Shown in pieces: positions 7,609-15,002 of a DNA stretch of 22,236 nucleotides (position 1 is the stretch's first letter; each line of letters starts with the position of its first letter). The position numbers were made by a program, and so were the translations under genes. Source of the stretch: JAQBFJ01 sp032123435 (GTDB lineage: Bacteria; Verrucomicrobiota; Kiritimatiellia; UBA8416; JAQBFJ01). The notes under the pieces are model-generated. The model was not told the origin of the DNA. It did no database searches and saw only the letters and a list, made by a program, of their open reading frames with translations. The stretch spans positions 1-22,236 of the forward strand of contig JAQBFJ010000240.1 in the NCBI GenBank assembly GCA_032123435.1, written 5' to 3'.

Positions 7609-8721
7609 TTATCCCCGGTCATGCGACCATTTTTCTGCGTTCTTAAGTAAATTCCTGGCCTCGCTTTCGGTTTCGGTCCAGGTATGTATGAAAAGCCCAC
7701 GCGCGGAAAGATTATCCAGCGCGTCTCGTACTTCATCAGGCGGAATCATGATATGCAGGTTCCTTCCGGCCGTTTGGACCTTCTTTAACACCGGCATATA
7801 CTTCAACGGACTTGGTTTACCCTCCCCCGGGAGAATTTGCAGTGCACCAAGACGTGGCAGTTCAAGCAGTGCATCCACATGGCGAAACGCATCGACCCCG
7901 TCCACATGGTAAATGCTTTGATCAAGAAATTCTGTATGGCGCCGTATCACCGGCAGAAAAATCTCGCGAAACATGTCAGGGCCTACGTTAAACGAAAAAT
8001 CATTCTGAATTGCGTAGAACCTGCCGGGCGCCCACAATGGGAACCATCCTCCAGATCCGTTTCTGCTTTCACTCAGAATACCGTGAAGACGCTCAAATAC
8101 CTCGATCCATACATCCAACAGGTATTCCTCCGCGTCTCGAACGCGATCCGGTTGTTCCACGCAATCAATGAGTAGGCGTTCCGTTCCTCTCAACCAAGCG
8201 AGAGAATCGCCAACGCCCCCAAAAGCCCCCGTGGTAGGTATAGCCTTCCCTTTCGCCATACTTGCCGCCATTTCGTGCGCGCCGAGGGTAAAACGCCACC
8301 AGCGGTTGTCTTCCGAGATGCGCAGGTGTCTCACTTCCAGCCGCTCATCTTCAAGTATGGGATCCAGCCAGCCCGTAGTGGGCATTAGTGCCACATTGCA
8401 TCCAAGAAACACGCCAATATTTTCTCTTCCGGGATAACCGTACTCCCATATCGGAAAGGCCTCCCCTCCGAAGAATGTCCGGCTCAGCGAATACTCGCAT
8501 GCGGCGAATAGATACTTAAGATCGGTCCACTTATTCTGCGGATCGGCGGGTTCAGGCGGAGGAGATAAAGGCGGCGCGTTATCACGCGGTGCAGTCACCC
8601 ACATGGCGCACCGGCCGAAGTACTCCCGGTTCCACCATAGCCTGTACCGTTCTTCTGCCTCCTCCCAGTCGTCTTTGTATAAGAGTTTCATCGCCAGATC
8701 ATTTTCGTTATGCCGGCCCAT
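7609..8721 (-). CDS. URO-D-like (uroporphyrinogen decarboxylase / methyltransferase fold) protein
   Basis: This 370-aa protein resembles the large URO-D-like family of Planctomycetes, Lentisphaerota and relatives. It has an N-terminal Trp-rich region (WWNREYFGR). It also has the core WAPGRFYAIQNDFSF, the YHVDGVDAFRHVDALLELP block, a loop ending QILPGEGKPSP, and a helix with AGRNLHIMIPP. Family members are TIM barrels related to cobamide-dependent methyltransferases such as MtaA/CmuA. True haem-pathway HemE function is unlikely, because the usual N-terminal arginine substrate motif is not visible. The substrate is unknown. ATG 8721 is the first ATG after an in-frame TAG; Met11 (8691) is an alternative and neither has a strong RBS. 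Composition is richer in G/C than the flanking operons. It leads a two-gene unit with the acyltransferase, and its promoter was not found. Confidence 0.68.
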   Translation of the reverse strand: MGRHNENDLAMKLLYKDDWEEAEERYRLWWNREYFGRCAMWVTAPRDNAPPLSPPPEPADPQNKWTDLKYLFAACEYSLSRTFFGGEAFPIWEYGYPGRENIGVFLGCNVALMPTTGWLDPILEDERLEVRHLRISEDNRWWRFTLGAHEMAASMAKGKAIPTTGAFGGVGDSLAWLRGTERLLIDCVEQPDRVRDAEEYLLDVWIEVFERLHGILSESRNGSGGWFPLWAPGRFYAIQNDFSFNVGPDMFREIFLPVIRRHTEFLDQSIYHVDGVDAFRHVDALLELPRLGALQILPGEGKPSPLKYMPVLKKVQTAGRNLHIMIPPDEVRDALDNLSARGLFIHTWTETESEARNLLKNAEKWSHDRG

Positions 8722-8858
8722 TGGCCCGCCCGGCCACGCAAAACCCTATGAAAGTTCCGTTTCCCTTATCCGTTTTCCGTTCATCACTTGTTTCAGAAGT
8801 TTCATACCGTTCCCGAAGAACACTCCATCCAATTCCGCGCGAGTCAGGCCAAAATAAA

Positions 8859-8935
8859 TGGCGTACCTGGAGGGGCTCGAACCCCCAACCTCCTGATCCG
8901 TAGTCAGGTGCTCTATCCAATTGAGCTACAGGTAC
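8859..8935 (-). tRNA. tRNA-Arg (anticodon ACG), CCA encoded
   Basis: A complete cloverleaf reads on the minus strand. The acceptor stem GTACCTG/CAGGTAC has 7 perfect pairs. The D-arm has GCTC/GAGC. The anticodon stem CCTGA/TCAGG encloses the loop CTACGGA, so the anticodon at 8899-8901 is ACG. The variable loop is AGGTT, and the T-arm has loop TTCGAGC. G is the discriminator, and the CCA end is encoded at 8859-8861. It reads CGU/CGC/CGA codons if A34 is converted to inosine by TadA. A T-rich stretch follows the 3' end. Confidence 0.97.
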
Positions 8936-8986
8936 CTTTAATCCACGATATGAACAAATTAGAAGCAATTAATATATAAGCATACT

Positions 8987-9319
8987 TTAACGGTTTTGGA
9001 AACGGTAAATTCTATTAGAATCAATCAACTTGCCACAACGGAACAATATTTTTTCTTTCTTTAACAACGCCAGTTTCTTGTCAATTTGCTTACCATTCGT
9101 ACAACCCGCATAGCCGCCTATAGTCAAATCAGACGCTATCACACGATGACATGGAATTCGAGGAGCATATGGATTGCGTTTCAACGCCTGCCCTATCGCG
9201 CGACATGAACCACACCCAACCTCACGCGCCAAAAGCCCGTATGTTGTTACACGGCCGCGCGGCACGCGCTTTACCACATTGTAAACTCTTCTTTCAAAAT
9301 TTGTTGGCTGACGCTCCAT
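8987..9319 (-). CDS. O6-alkylguanine-DNA alkyltransferase family protein (short form)
   Basis: This 110-aa protein consists only of the DNA-binding/active-site domain of Ogt/MGMT-type suicide alkyltransferases. Visible signatures are VPRGRVTTYG at the start of the winged helix, the arginine-finger segment CRAIGQALKRNP, and the active site IPCHRV with acceptor Cys57. The IGGYAG loop follows. The Cys shows it is not a Trp-containing alkyltransferase-like (ATL) protein, although its length is ATL-like and the usual N-terminal domain is missing. It probably removes alkyl groups from guanine O6 directly. The start at 9319 has GGAAAC six nt upstream and lies inside the mscS 3' end (26-bp overlap), implying translational coupling. 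It is the last gene of the kamA operon; no clear terminator is seen before the tRNA gene. Confidence 0.88.
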   Translation of the reverse strand: MERQPTNFERRVYNVVKRVPRGRVTTYGLLAREVGCGSCRAIGQALKRNPYAPRIPCHRVIASDLTIGGYAGCTNGKQIDKKLALLKKEKILFRCGKLIDSNRIYRFQNR

Positions 9320-10202
9320 GCGTTTCCGGTCCCTGGTAAAACCTGGTTGTGGAATATGCCAAACTTATATCATCATGCTTGGCAAACTCTCTGAGGATAG
9401 ACTCCCATACCTCCTCCTCAGAACCACGACGACCACGCGGCTTTACTATGTAACGAATGGTCAGCAAGACCCCGTTGTCCCTGACGGAAGTGTAAACTAT
9501 AGGTGTCAATATTTTGAAATAAATGAAATATTTCATCGCCGCGCGCCGAATCTGCTGTTCGGCGCCAGCGGAAAGAGGCTCGGCTTTATCACGGGCAATG
9601 TCAGAAAGAATCCCCTTTGCCTTTTCCCAATTGCTCTCAAAAGTTATTAAAACCGGGATTTCATTCCATATGTATTCAAAACCAGTCTCATAGTTTGCCA
9701 ACGGCTCGCGTAAAATCATTGAATTGGGCACATGAACTATTCTTCCTGTATTCTGTTCCGCATCAACCCAGTTGCCAATTTCTATTATGCTGAATTCCAA
9801 CAGCCTGACATCAATAACATCACCAGCCAGCGTTCCTATCTGAATCCGTTCCCCCACCAAAAACGGCTTACGCCATATTATAATAAACCAGCCGGCAATG
9901 TTCGCAATTAAATCACGTAATGCAATTGTCAGACCAGCACTGACTAAACCAAGAAAAGTCGCTATGGAACCTATCCCTTTGATCCATATCCGGCCGATCA
10001 AAAATATGGCTATGAAAGAATATGTGTAAACAATTACACGCCGCAAATGATAAATCCTGCCTGGATCTTTAATCTTTCGTTGTGCCAGCAAGCAGGTTAC
10101 TGTTTTCAAAAGCCAGAATAACACAAGTATAATCAATGACTGACCAAGATTACTGGAAGTCATTTCGGAGAGTATTTTTAAGTATCTTATTAAAGCTTCC
10201 AT
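9294..10202 (-). CDS. mscS: small-conductance mechanosensitive channel (MscS family)
   Basis: This 302-aa protein begins at ATG 10202, chosen because AGGA lies exactly 6 nt upstream. A TTG 18 nt earlier is in frame but lacks an RBS. It has three membrane helices: about residues 22-41, 56-76 and 80-112. The third is the Gly/Ala-patterned pore helix of MscS (ATFLGLVSAGLTIALRD) and runs into the KPFLVGERIQIG start of the beta domain. VHVPNSMIL is the family's VPN signature. The C-terminal alpha/beta cage domain follows. It is near the length of E. coli MscS. It should open under membrane tension to release solutes during hypo-osmotic shock. It lies 21 nt after the Wzz-like gene and overlaps the alkyltransferase gene. 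Confidence 0.93.
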   Translation of the reverse strand: MEALIRYLKILSEMTSSNLGQSLIILVLFWLLKTVTCLLAQRKIKDPGRIYHLRRVIVYTYSFIAIFLIGRIWIKGIGSIATFLGLVSAGLTIALRDLIANIAGWFIIIWRKPFLVGERIQIGTLAGDVIDVRLLEFSIIEIGNWVDAEQNTGRIVHVPNSMILREPLANYETGFEYIWNEIPVLITFESNWEKAKGILSDIARDKAEPLSAGAEQQIRRAAMKYFIYFKILTPIVYTSVRDNGVLLTIRYIVKPRGRRGSEEEVWESILREFAKHDDISLAYSTTRFYQGPETHGASANKF

Positions 10203-10223
10203 ATCAATTCCTAAGCGCAATTA

Positions 10224-10880
10224 TCAGCCCGTGCGCGTCTGCATGACCTTTAGTTTAACACCTTTAACAAATAACACCATTCCAATTATCCCGACAAATA
10301 CAGAGAACAGACAGGCAACGCTCATATTTATAATAAAGCCGGACATGCAGAACATTTCCGCAGGTTCAGCAGATTTCACAAGAACCAGCGCGACACGACC
10401 AAACACACTGTTCGACTCACAATAACCACTGTAACAAGTAAATATCTCATTCGCTATCTGCGCACTGCCATCCGCATCCAGCGAACGAACGGTTATTTTA
10501 ATCCGCCCATCCTCACCCGGCAAAACCATCACTTCAATATTTGCAGACAAAAGCTTCGCCGCAGATGACGCCGACATGGACCCGCCGACGCCATTAAATA
10601 TTTGCCCTGCCCTCCCTGCCAAACCCAGATTCAAAACCACCTGCTCCAGAACCAGGTCAGACTTTATATGTTCCGCGTATGCGGAAACTATATCCGCCGC
10701 CGCTGATCCACTATCAACCGATGCCGCTGAATCCGAAACCATCTGCATCAAAACAGCAGACCTGTAAAGCTTCGGCATCGAATTAGTATGTAAAAATCCC
10801 AAAAACAGAGCAATCGGCACAAGTATTATAAGAATAACGCCTGAAATAATGTATGTAATCGCCTTCATGTCACCCCACAT
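10224..10880 (-). CDS. Wzz-like two-helix membrane protein
   Basis: This 218-aa protein has an N-terminal hydrophobic helix (about residues 7-29) and a C-terminal one (about 182-206). Roughly 150 periplasmic residues lie between, with helical stretches such as SDLVLEQVVLNLGLAGR. This architecture fits polysaccharide co-polymerases (Wzz/chain-length determinants and the N-terminal part of bacterial tyrosine kinases). It lacks a Walker kinase domain and the typical long coiled coil, so the assignment rests mainly on topology. Met1 (10880) begins 4 nt after the kamA stop. Met5 (10868) is a good alternative because GGGGTG sits just before it. No polysaccharide gene is adjacent, so a role in chain length is only an inference; it could be another membrane adaptor. 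Confidence 0.55.
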   Translation of the reverse strand: MWGDMKAITYIISGVILIILVPIALFLGFLHTNSMPKLYRSAVLMQMVSDSAASVDSGSAAADIVSAYAEHIKSDLVLEQVVLNLGLAGRAGQIFNGVGGSMSASSAAKLLSANIEVMVLPGEDGRIKITVRSLDADGSAQIANEIFTCYSGYCESNSVFGRVALVLVKSAEPAEMFCMSGFIINMSVACLFSVFVGIIGMVLFVKGVKLKVMQTRTG

Positions 10881-10884
10881 TTAC

Positions 10885-11952
10885 TTAAGTTAAACGCATC
10901 TGATCACCGGAGTCAATAACGCTTAACATGACCTTCCCCTGCTCTCCCGGAATATCGGCAACAAATCTGGGTAAAGATAACCCTCCCACCATAGTTCTCA
11001 TTGCTTCCTCGATTTCAGCCCCCACCGCAAGCGGCGTGCGCAAGTATCCAACGCCCTTAACAGGATCACATTGAAAGACATAGTAAGGTCTTATCATGTG
11101 CTTTTGAAGCATATTGCACAACTTGCTCATGGTTTCAATGGAATCATTGACCCCGCGCAACAATACGGCTTGATTGGAAACGGGAATACCGTGCCGCAAC
11201 AGCAGATCACATGCCTTTACAGCTTCGTCAGTGATCTCCACGGGATGATTAAACTGCGTGTTTACCCATATCGGACGATGCTTTGCCAACATTCCGCATA
11301 ATTCCTCGTCAACACGCATCGGTAATACCACCGGAACACGCGTTCCCAATCGGAGCACCTCCACATGCTTGACTTCGTGAAAAACATTCAAAAGCCAATC
11401 TAACAGCGAAATATCCATTAAAAGCGGATCACCACCGGAAATAATAACTTCTCTAACCTCCGTTCTGCCCTTAACATATTCAATCATCGGTTCGAAATAA
11501 CTTTTGGAATGATTGCCCGTTAACTTGTTTAAAGTATTCTTACGTGTACAATGCCGGCAGTAGACCGCGCATCTGTTCAAGGCAACAACAAGAACACGAT
11601 CCTTAAAACGATGAATCAGACCAGGAACCGGCATCCGCTCCATTTCCAGAAAAGGATCACAGGATCCGGCATCATTAACATCCAGTTCTTTCGTATCGGG
11701 TACACACTGAATCCGGACCGGATCACAGGGGTTATTCCAATCTATAAGCGAACAGTAATAAGGCGTAACACGAAACGGATAACACTCCGCCACTTTATTG
11801 AGATCAGTCAATGCAGTCCGATCAAAACAACCCGCCCCCCTTAATAAATCACAACAATCCGGGCTGTTCTCAACTTGCCAGCGCCAATCATGCCAATTAT
11901 CCAATGACACTTCGTTACTATTGAAATATCCGCCCTTTTCCACCGATTGCAC
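10885..11952 (-). CDS. radical SAM lysine 2,3-aminomutase family protein (KamA/EpmB)
   Basis: This 355-aa protein has the family entry motif DWRWQ (22-26). The radical SAM iron-sulfur cluster motif CAVYCRHC uses Cys128, Cys132 and Cys135. ISGGDPLL follows (171-178). PLP-binding Lys340 lies in PGEQGK. Asp296 (QCDP) and Asp333 (VADIPG) sit exactly where clostridial KamA has the two aspartates that hold the lysine side-chain amine, which supports lysine as substrate. It lacks most of the extra C-terminal domain of the 416-aa KamA and is closer to EpmB, which makes (R)-beta-lysine for modifying elongation factor P. No efp or epmA is visible here, so free beta-lysine synthesis (osmolyte or catabolism) is equally possible. 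GTG 11952 is the first start; GTG 11943 has a better-placed GGGTG. It leads the operon with the Wzz-like, mscS and alkyltransferase genes. Confidence 0.87.
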   Translation of the reverse strand: MQSVEKGGYFNSNEVSLDNWHDWRWQVENSPDCCDLLRGAGCFDRTALTDLNKVAECYPFRVTPYYCSLIDWNNPCDPVRIQCVPDTKELDVNDAGSCDPFLEMERMPVPGLIHRFKDRVLVVALNRCAVYCRHCTRKNTLNKLTGNHSKSYFEPMIEYVKGRTEVREVIISGGDPLLMDISLLDWLLNVFHEVKHVEVLRLGTRVPVVLPMRVDEELCGMLAKHRPIWVNTQFNHPVEITDEAVKACDLLLRHGIPVSNQAVLLRGVNDSIETMSKLCNMLQKHMIRPYYVFQCDPVKGVGYLRTPLAVGAEIEEAMRTMVGGLSLPRFVADIPGEQGKVMLSVIDSGDQMRLT

Positions 11953-12020
11953 CCGAATTTATATCGTTTTAAAGTATCCTCACACCAGATTCAGCTATAT
12001 ATTACTGAACATCAACATTA

Positions 12021-12048
12021 TTGACAAAATAATTAGACACTTAATAAT
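12021..12048 (+). promoter_or_regulatory. strong sigma-70-like promoter of the punA-cca unit
   Basis: A perfect TTGACA (12021-12026), a 16-nt spacer and AATAAT (12043-12048, 5 of 6 consensus positions) lie about 30 nt before the ATG. It sits in the 126-nt gap shared with the divergent aminomutase gene, for which no equally good promoter was seen. Confidence 0.7.
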
Positions 12049-12078
12049 GGTCATTAAAAACGACCGGAAAGCTTAATC

Positions 12079-12900
12079 ATGAATATTGTTCTTCTTAACG
12101 AAGCGGTTAAAAAAACAAAAGCATTACTGCCTGACACAGCACCGACCACCGCCGTCATTCTGGGGTCCGGATGGGGTTGTGTTGTATCCACTTTTTCAGA
12201 AATACATTCCATACCCTACGCCAAAGTGCCCTGTCTCGGCTCAACACAGGTAAAAGGCCACGAAGGACGCTTGATAGTCGCCGAACATAACGGTTCTCAA
12301 ATAATGTTCTTTCAGGGCCGCCGTCATTGGTACGAAGGTGCCGGCTGGGAACCGGTAGCCCTGCCCATTCTGCTATGCGCCGAACTTGGGGTAAGCACAT
12401 TGATTCTCACCAATGCCGCCGGCGGAATACGGTCCGACTTGAATACCGGCAGTCTCATGGTAATAGACGACCATATCAACGCGATGGGCGTCAATCCACT
12501 GCAAGGCTCGCATGATCCCCTGCTCGGCCCGCGCTTCCCTGATCAGACACGCGTCTATAACGAAAAGGTAAGACAATCAATTGATCGATCGGCCCAAACG
12601 CTGAACATCCCATTAACACACGGCATCTATGCGGCGGTATGCGGTCCAACATACGAAACTCCAGCCGAAGTAAACGCGCTTCGCCTGATGGGCGCAGACG
12701 CCGTGGGCATGTCAACTGTCCCGGAAGCCATACTTGCAAACGCAATTGGCTTAAATGTGGCTGCAATATCATGCATTACCAATTATGCAGCGGGCATCGC
12801 GCGCGAAACCTTGTCTCACGAAGATGTGATAACAAATACACACAATGCCCAACCAGCCATGACCGCGCTGTTCAGACAATTGCTACCGTCCATTACCTGA
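12079..12900 (+). CDS. punA: purine nucleoside phosphorylase (inosine/guanosine type)
   Basis: This 273-aa cytosolic salvage enzyme splits purine nucleosides with phosphate into base and ribose 1-phosphate. It matches the trimeric PNP family throughout. It has the phosphate-binding GSGWG near residue 30, VKGHEGRL, FQGRRHWYEG and the TNAAGG motif. Then come DDHINAMGVNPL, the base-site block GPTYETPAE, GADAVGMSTVPE and ITNYAAG. Asn in ITN is the purine-specificity position of 6-oxopurine phosphorylases. Length equals the family norm. The RBS CCGGAAAG lies about 9 nt before the ATG. It is followed after 10 nt by the CCA-adding enzyme, so the two form an operon. XapA-type breadth cannot be excluded. 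Confidence 0.94.
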   Translation: MNIVLLNEAVKKTKALLPDTAPTTAVILGSGWGCVVSTFSEIHSIPYAKVPCLGSTQVKGHEGRLIVAEHNGSQIMFFQGRRHWYEGAGWEPVALPILLCAELGVSTLILTNAAGGIRSDLNTGSLMVIDDHINAMGVNPLQGSHDPLLGPRFPDQTRVYNEKVRQSIDRSAQTLNIPLTHGIYAAVCGPTYETPAEVNALRLMGADAVGMSTVPEAILANAIGLNVAAISCITNYAAGIARETLSHEDVITNTHNAQPAMTALFRQLLPSIT

Positions 12901-12910
12901 GGAACCACCT

Positions 12911-14248
12911 ATGACAAACAGTCCAGAACACACAGAACAACTTGCCCGGCAGGCTGTGAAAAGACTTCAGTCCGCCGGTCATACCGCATTCTGGGCTGGC
13001 GGCTGTGTGCGTGATATTCTTATGAACAAGACGCCCAAGGATTATGATATTGCCACCAGCGCATTACCTGAAGACGTGCAGACATTATTTCCAGAATCCA
13101 TTGCTGTCGGCAAAGCGTTTGGCGTTATAAGAGCACCGATCGAAGACTGTTTTTTCGAAATAGCAACATTCAGGAAAGACCACAGCTACCAGGACGGACG
13201 CAGACCGGAAGAAGTGTCCTTTACGGATCCAGAAACCGATTCTGCCCGCCGCGATTTCACGATTAACGCCATATTCTATGACCCTACAACCGACGTTTTT
13301 CACGATTATCAAAACGGACATGCTGATATCAAGAAACGCACAATACGATGCGTTGGGAACCCGGACGAACGTTTCACGGAGGATTTCCTGCGCATGCTTC
13401 GGGCCATTCGTTTCGCCGGCACACTTGGGTTCTCAATAGAACCTGAAACTGCCCGAGCAATAAAACAAAATGCCCAATTGATTTCCAGAATCAGCATGGA
13501 ACGTGTTCAGGAAGAATTAACCAGAATCCTTACAGAATCACTCAAACCCGGTGATTCTCTAGTCATGCTTGATCAACTGGGATTACTTGATGAAATCCTG
13601 CCGGATGTATCGAAAATGAAAGGTCAAGCGCAGCCACCGGAATTTCATCCGGAAGGTGACGTGTTTGAACACACAGTTTTGATGCTTAACATGATGCAAA
13701 CTCCAGCCGTAATACTCGCATATGCGGTACTTCTGCATGATATAGGGAAACCATCAACAGCACGCAATGCTGACGACCGAATACGTTTTGACGGTCACGC
13801 CGAAGAAGGAAGTGAGCTCGCAAAAACAATACTGCGAAAACTCCGCCTTTCGAATGAACATATCGATGGTATTACCTACTGCATACATAATCACATGCGC
13901 TTTAAGGATGTTCAGAAAATGAAGACATCCACACTGCGTAAAATGATAGGAGCGCCTACTTTCCCTGTCGAACTTGAACTTCACAAGCTTGACTGCATGG
14001 CAAGCCACGGAAGCATAGAAAACTACGAGTTTCTCAAAAACATACAAAAGCAATTCGAAAATGATCAACCCCTGCCGCCTCGCTGGATAACTGGCGATGA
14101 TATGTTAAAACTTGGCATGTCAGAGAGCCCCGAATTGGGCACATGGCTGAAAACAGCCTATGACGCGCAATTAGAGGATCATTTCAAAAACCGCGAAGAA
14201 CTTCTTGCATGGCTTACTGCTCAAGTCGAAAAACGAAACCAGGAATAA
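12911..14248 (+). CDS. cca: CCA tRNA nucleotidyltransferase / poly(A) polymerase family with HD domain
   Basis: This 445-aa class II nucleotidyltransferase repairs or adds the 3' CCA of tRNA. The head domain has GGCVRD (30-35) and the metal-binding pair Asp44/Asp46 in DYD. RRDFTINA is the ribose-binding block, and EDFLRMLRAIRFA begins the neck that selects C and A. An HD-type phosphohydrolase domain follows (LLHDIGKP with HNHMRF), as in many bacterial and PVC enzymes. A C-terminal helical tail closes the protein. The family also contains PcnB poly(A) polymerases. The HD domain and the neck motif favour CCA addition, though dual activity is possible. The tRNA-Arg gene nearby encodes its own CCA, so for that tRNA the role would be repair. 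SD GAGGA precedes the start, and the gene sits 10 nt after punA. Confidence 0.9.
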   Translation: MTNSPEHTEQLARQAVKRLQSAGHTAFWAGGCVRDILMNKTPKDYDIATSALPEDVQTLFPESIAVGKAFGVIRAPIEDCFFEIATFRKDHSYQDGRRPEEVSFTDPETDSARRDFTINAIFYDPTTDVFHDYQNGHADIKKRTIRCVGNPDERFTEDFLRMLRAIRFAGTLGFSIEPETARAIKQNAQLISRISMERVQEELTRILTESLKPGDSLVMLDQLGLLDEILPDVSKMKGQAQPPEFHPEGDVFEHTVLMLNMMQTPAVILAYAVLLHDIGKPSTARNADDRIRFDGHAEEGSELAKTILRKLRLSNEHIDGITYCIHNHMRFKDVQKMKTSTLRKMIGAPTFPVELELHKLDCMASHGSIENYEFLKNIQKQFENDQPLPPRWITGDDMLKLGMSESPELGTWLKTAYDAQLEDHFKNREELLAWLTAQVEKRNQE

Positions 14249-14285
14249 TAATTCCTGCTTGCACTCCAGCCACACATAGCTTAGT

Positions 14286-14313
14286 TTCCCTTGATTACGA
14301 AAAACGAAGGGAA
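14286..14313 (+). promoter_or_regulatory. hairpin that could cover the panD ribosome binding site
   Basis: TTCCCTT (14286-14292) pairs perfectly with AAGGGAA (14307-14313). The 3' arm contains the AAGGGA Shine-Dalgarno placed about 8 nt before the panD ATG. An extra two-pair CG/CG element sits in the loop. Folding would hide the RBS. A chance purine/pyrimidine match is possible. Confidence 0.35.
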
Positions 14314-14319
14314 GCATAA

Positions 14320-14685
14320 ATGCTATTACAGATGCTCAAATCGAAATTGCACAATGCCACTGTAACAGATGTCGAAATAAATTACGAAGGCAGTCTTACC
14401 ATTGATCAGGATCTTATGGAAACGGTCAAAATGCGGCCTTACGAAAAAATCCTCGTGGCAAACATTACAAACGGAGAACGATTTGAAACTTACGCTATTC
14501 CGGCAAAATCCGGATCAAGGCAAATATGCCTGAATGGCGCGACCGCGCACAAAGGGGCAGTTGGCAACCGTCTTATAATTTTCAGTTTTGCGATGATACC
14601 GGAAAACGATGTCGCGAGTCATCACCCTCTCGTCCTTATTCTCGGCCCTGGCAATGAGCCCATAGGCGGACTTAAGGAAGTTTAG
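14320..14685 (+). CDS. panD: aspartate 1-decarboxylase (pyruvoyl enzyme precursor)
   Basis: This 121-aa protein converts aspartate to beta-alanine, the precursor of pantothenate and coenzyme A. The self-cleavage site is clear: Gly24-Ser25 in YEGSLTID, where Ser25 becomes the catalytic pyruvoyl group. Lys9, Arg54 and Tyr58 fall at the active-site positions of E. coli PanD. NGATAHKGAVGN matches the conserved substrate loop. Length is normal. No PanZ-type maturation factor is visible here. It lies 71 nt after cca, so it may be read from the punA promoter. The hairpin over its RBS could tune translation. The next gene, clpX, converges, and a palindromic repeat element fills the gap. Confidence 0.97.
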   Translation: MLLQMLKSKLHNATVTDVEINYEGSLTIDQDLMETVKMRPYEKILVANITNGERFETYAIPAKSGSRQICLNGATAHKGAVGNRLIIFSFAMIPENDVASHHPLVLILGPGNEPIGGLKEV

Positions 14686-14793
14686 CCCGCATATTTTATG
14701 AAAATCAGTAAGGATGTTGGGCAGGCAACCGCAAGGGAGAGTTTTTTTGACAGGATTACAGGATAAGACAGGATTTTAAAAGGGATTGGATCC

Positions 14794-14833
14794 GTTAAAT
14801 ATCAATAAACTGATAACTTTATTGATATTTAAC
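14794..14833. repeat. 16-bp perfect hairpin inside the repeat element
   Basis: GTTAAATATCAATAAA (14794-14809) is the exact reverse complement of 14818-14833, with the 8-nt loop CTGATAAC. It is A/T-rich with no T-run on either side, so it is not a canonical intrinsic terminator, but it could slow transcription from both panD and clpX. Confidence 0.8.
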
Positions 14834-14917
14834 GACCGTTTCTGATTCACTAAATACAAACTTTGATCTTCCACGCCTCGGCGTAGTTAAACAACAATCA
14901 TCCCCATCAGAAAAACT

Positions 14918-14959
14918 GTTCAAGAAATCTACGGATATTTTTATCCAGATTTCTTGAAC
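14918..14959. repeat. 13-bp perfect hairpin with nested stem
   Basis: GTTCAAGAAATCT (14918-14930) matches the reverse complement at 14947-14959. A nested GGAT/ATCC stem (14933-14936 with 14943-14946) closes the loop ATTTTT. It may protect the clpX mRNA 3' end or act as a bidirectional terminator of the convergent pair. Confidence 0.8.
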
Positions 14960-15002
14960 CATCTAAATCTAGTAAATCCTGTTATCCTGTCAAAACTTTC
15001 TC

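Noticed and set aside
6617..8935. Genomic island integrated at the tRNA-Arg 3' end
   Set aside because: I looked for a repeat of the tRNA 3' end on the far side (about 6600-6860) and found none, and there is no integrase. The GC shift alone is kept as a finding.
8708..8968. 86-codon minus-strand frame running across the tRNA gene
   Set aside because: It overlaps a perfect tRNA-Arg cloverleaf and the start of the URO-D-like gene, and its peptide has no family features.
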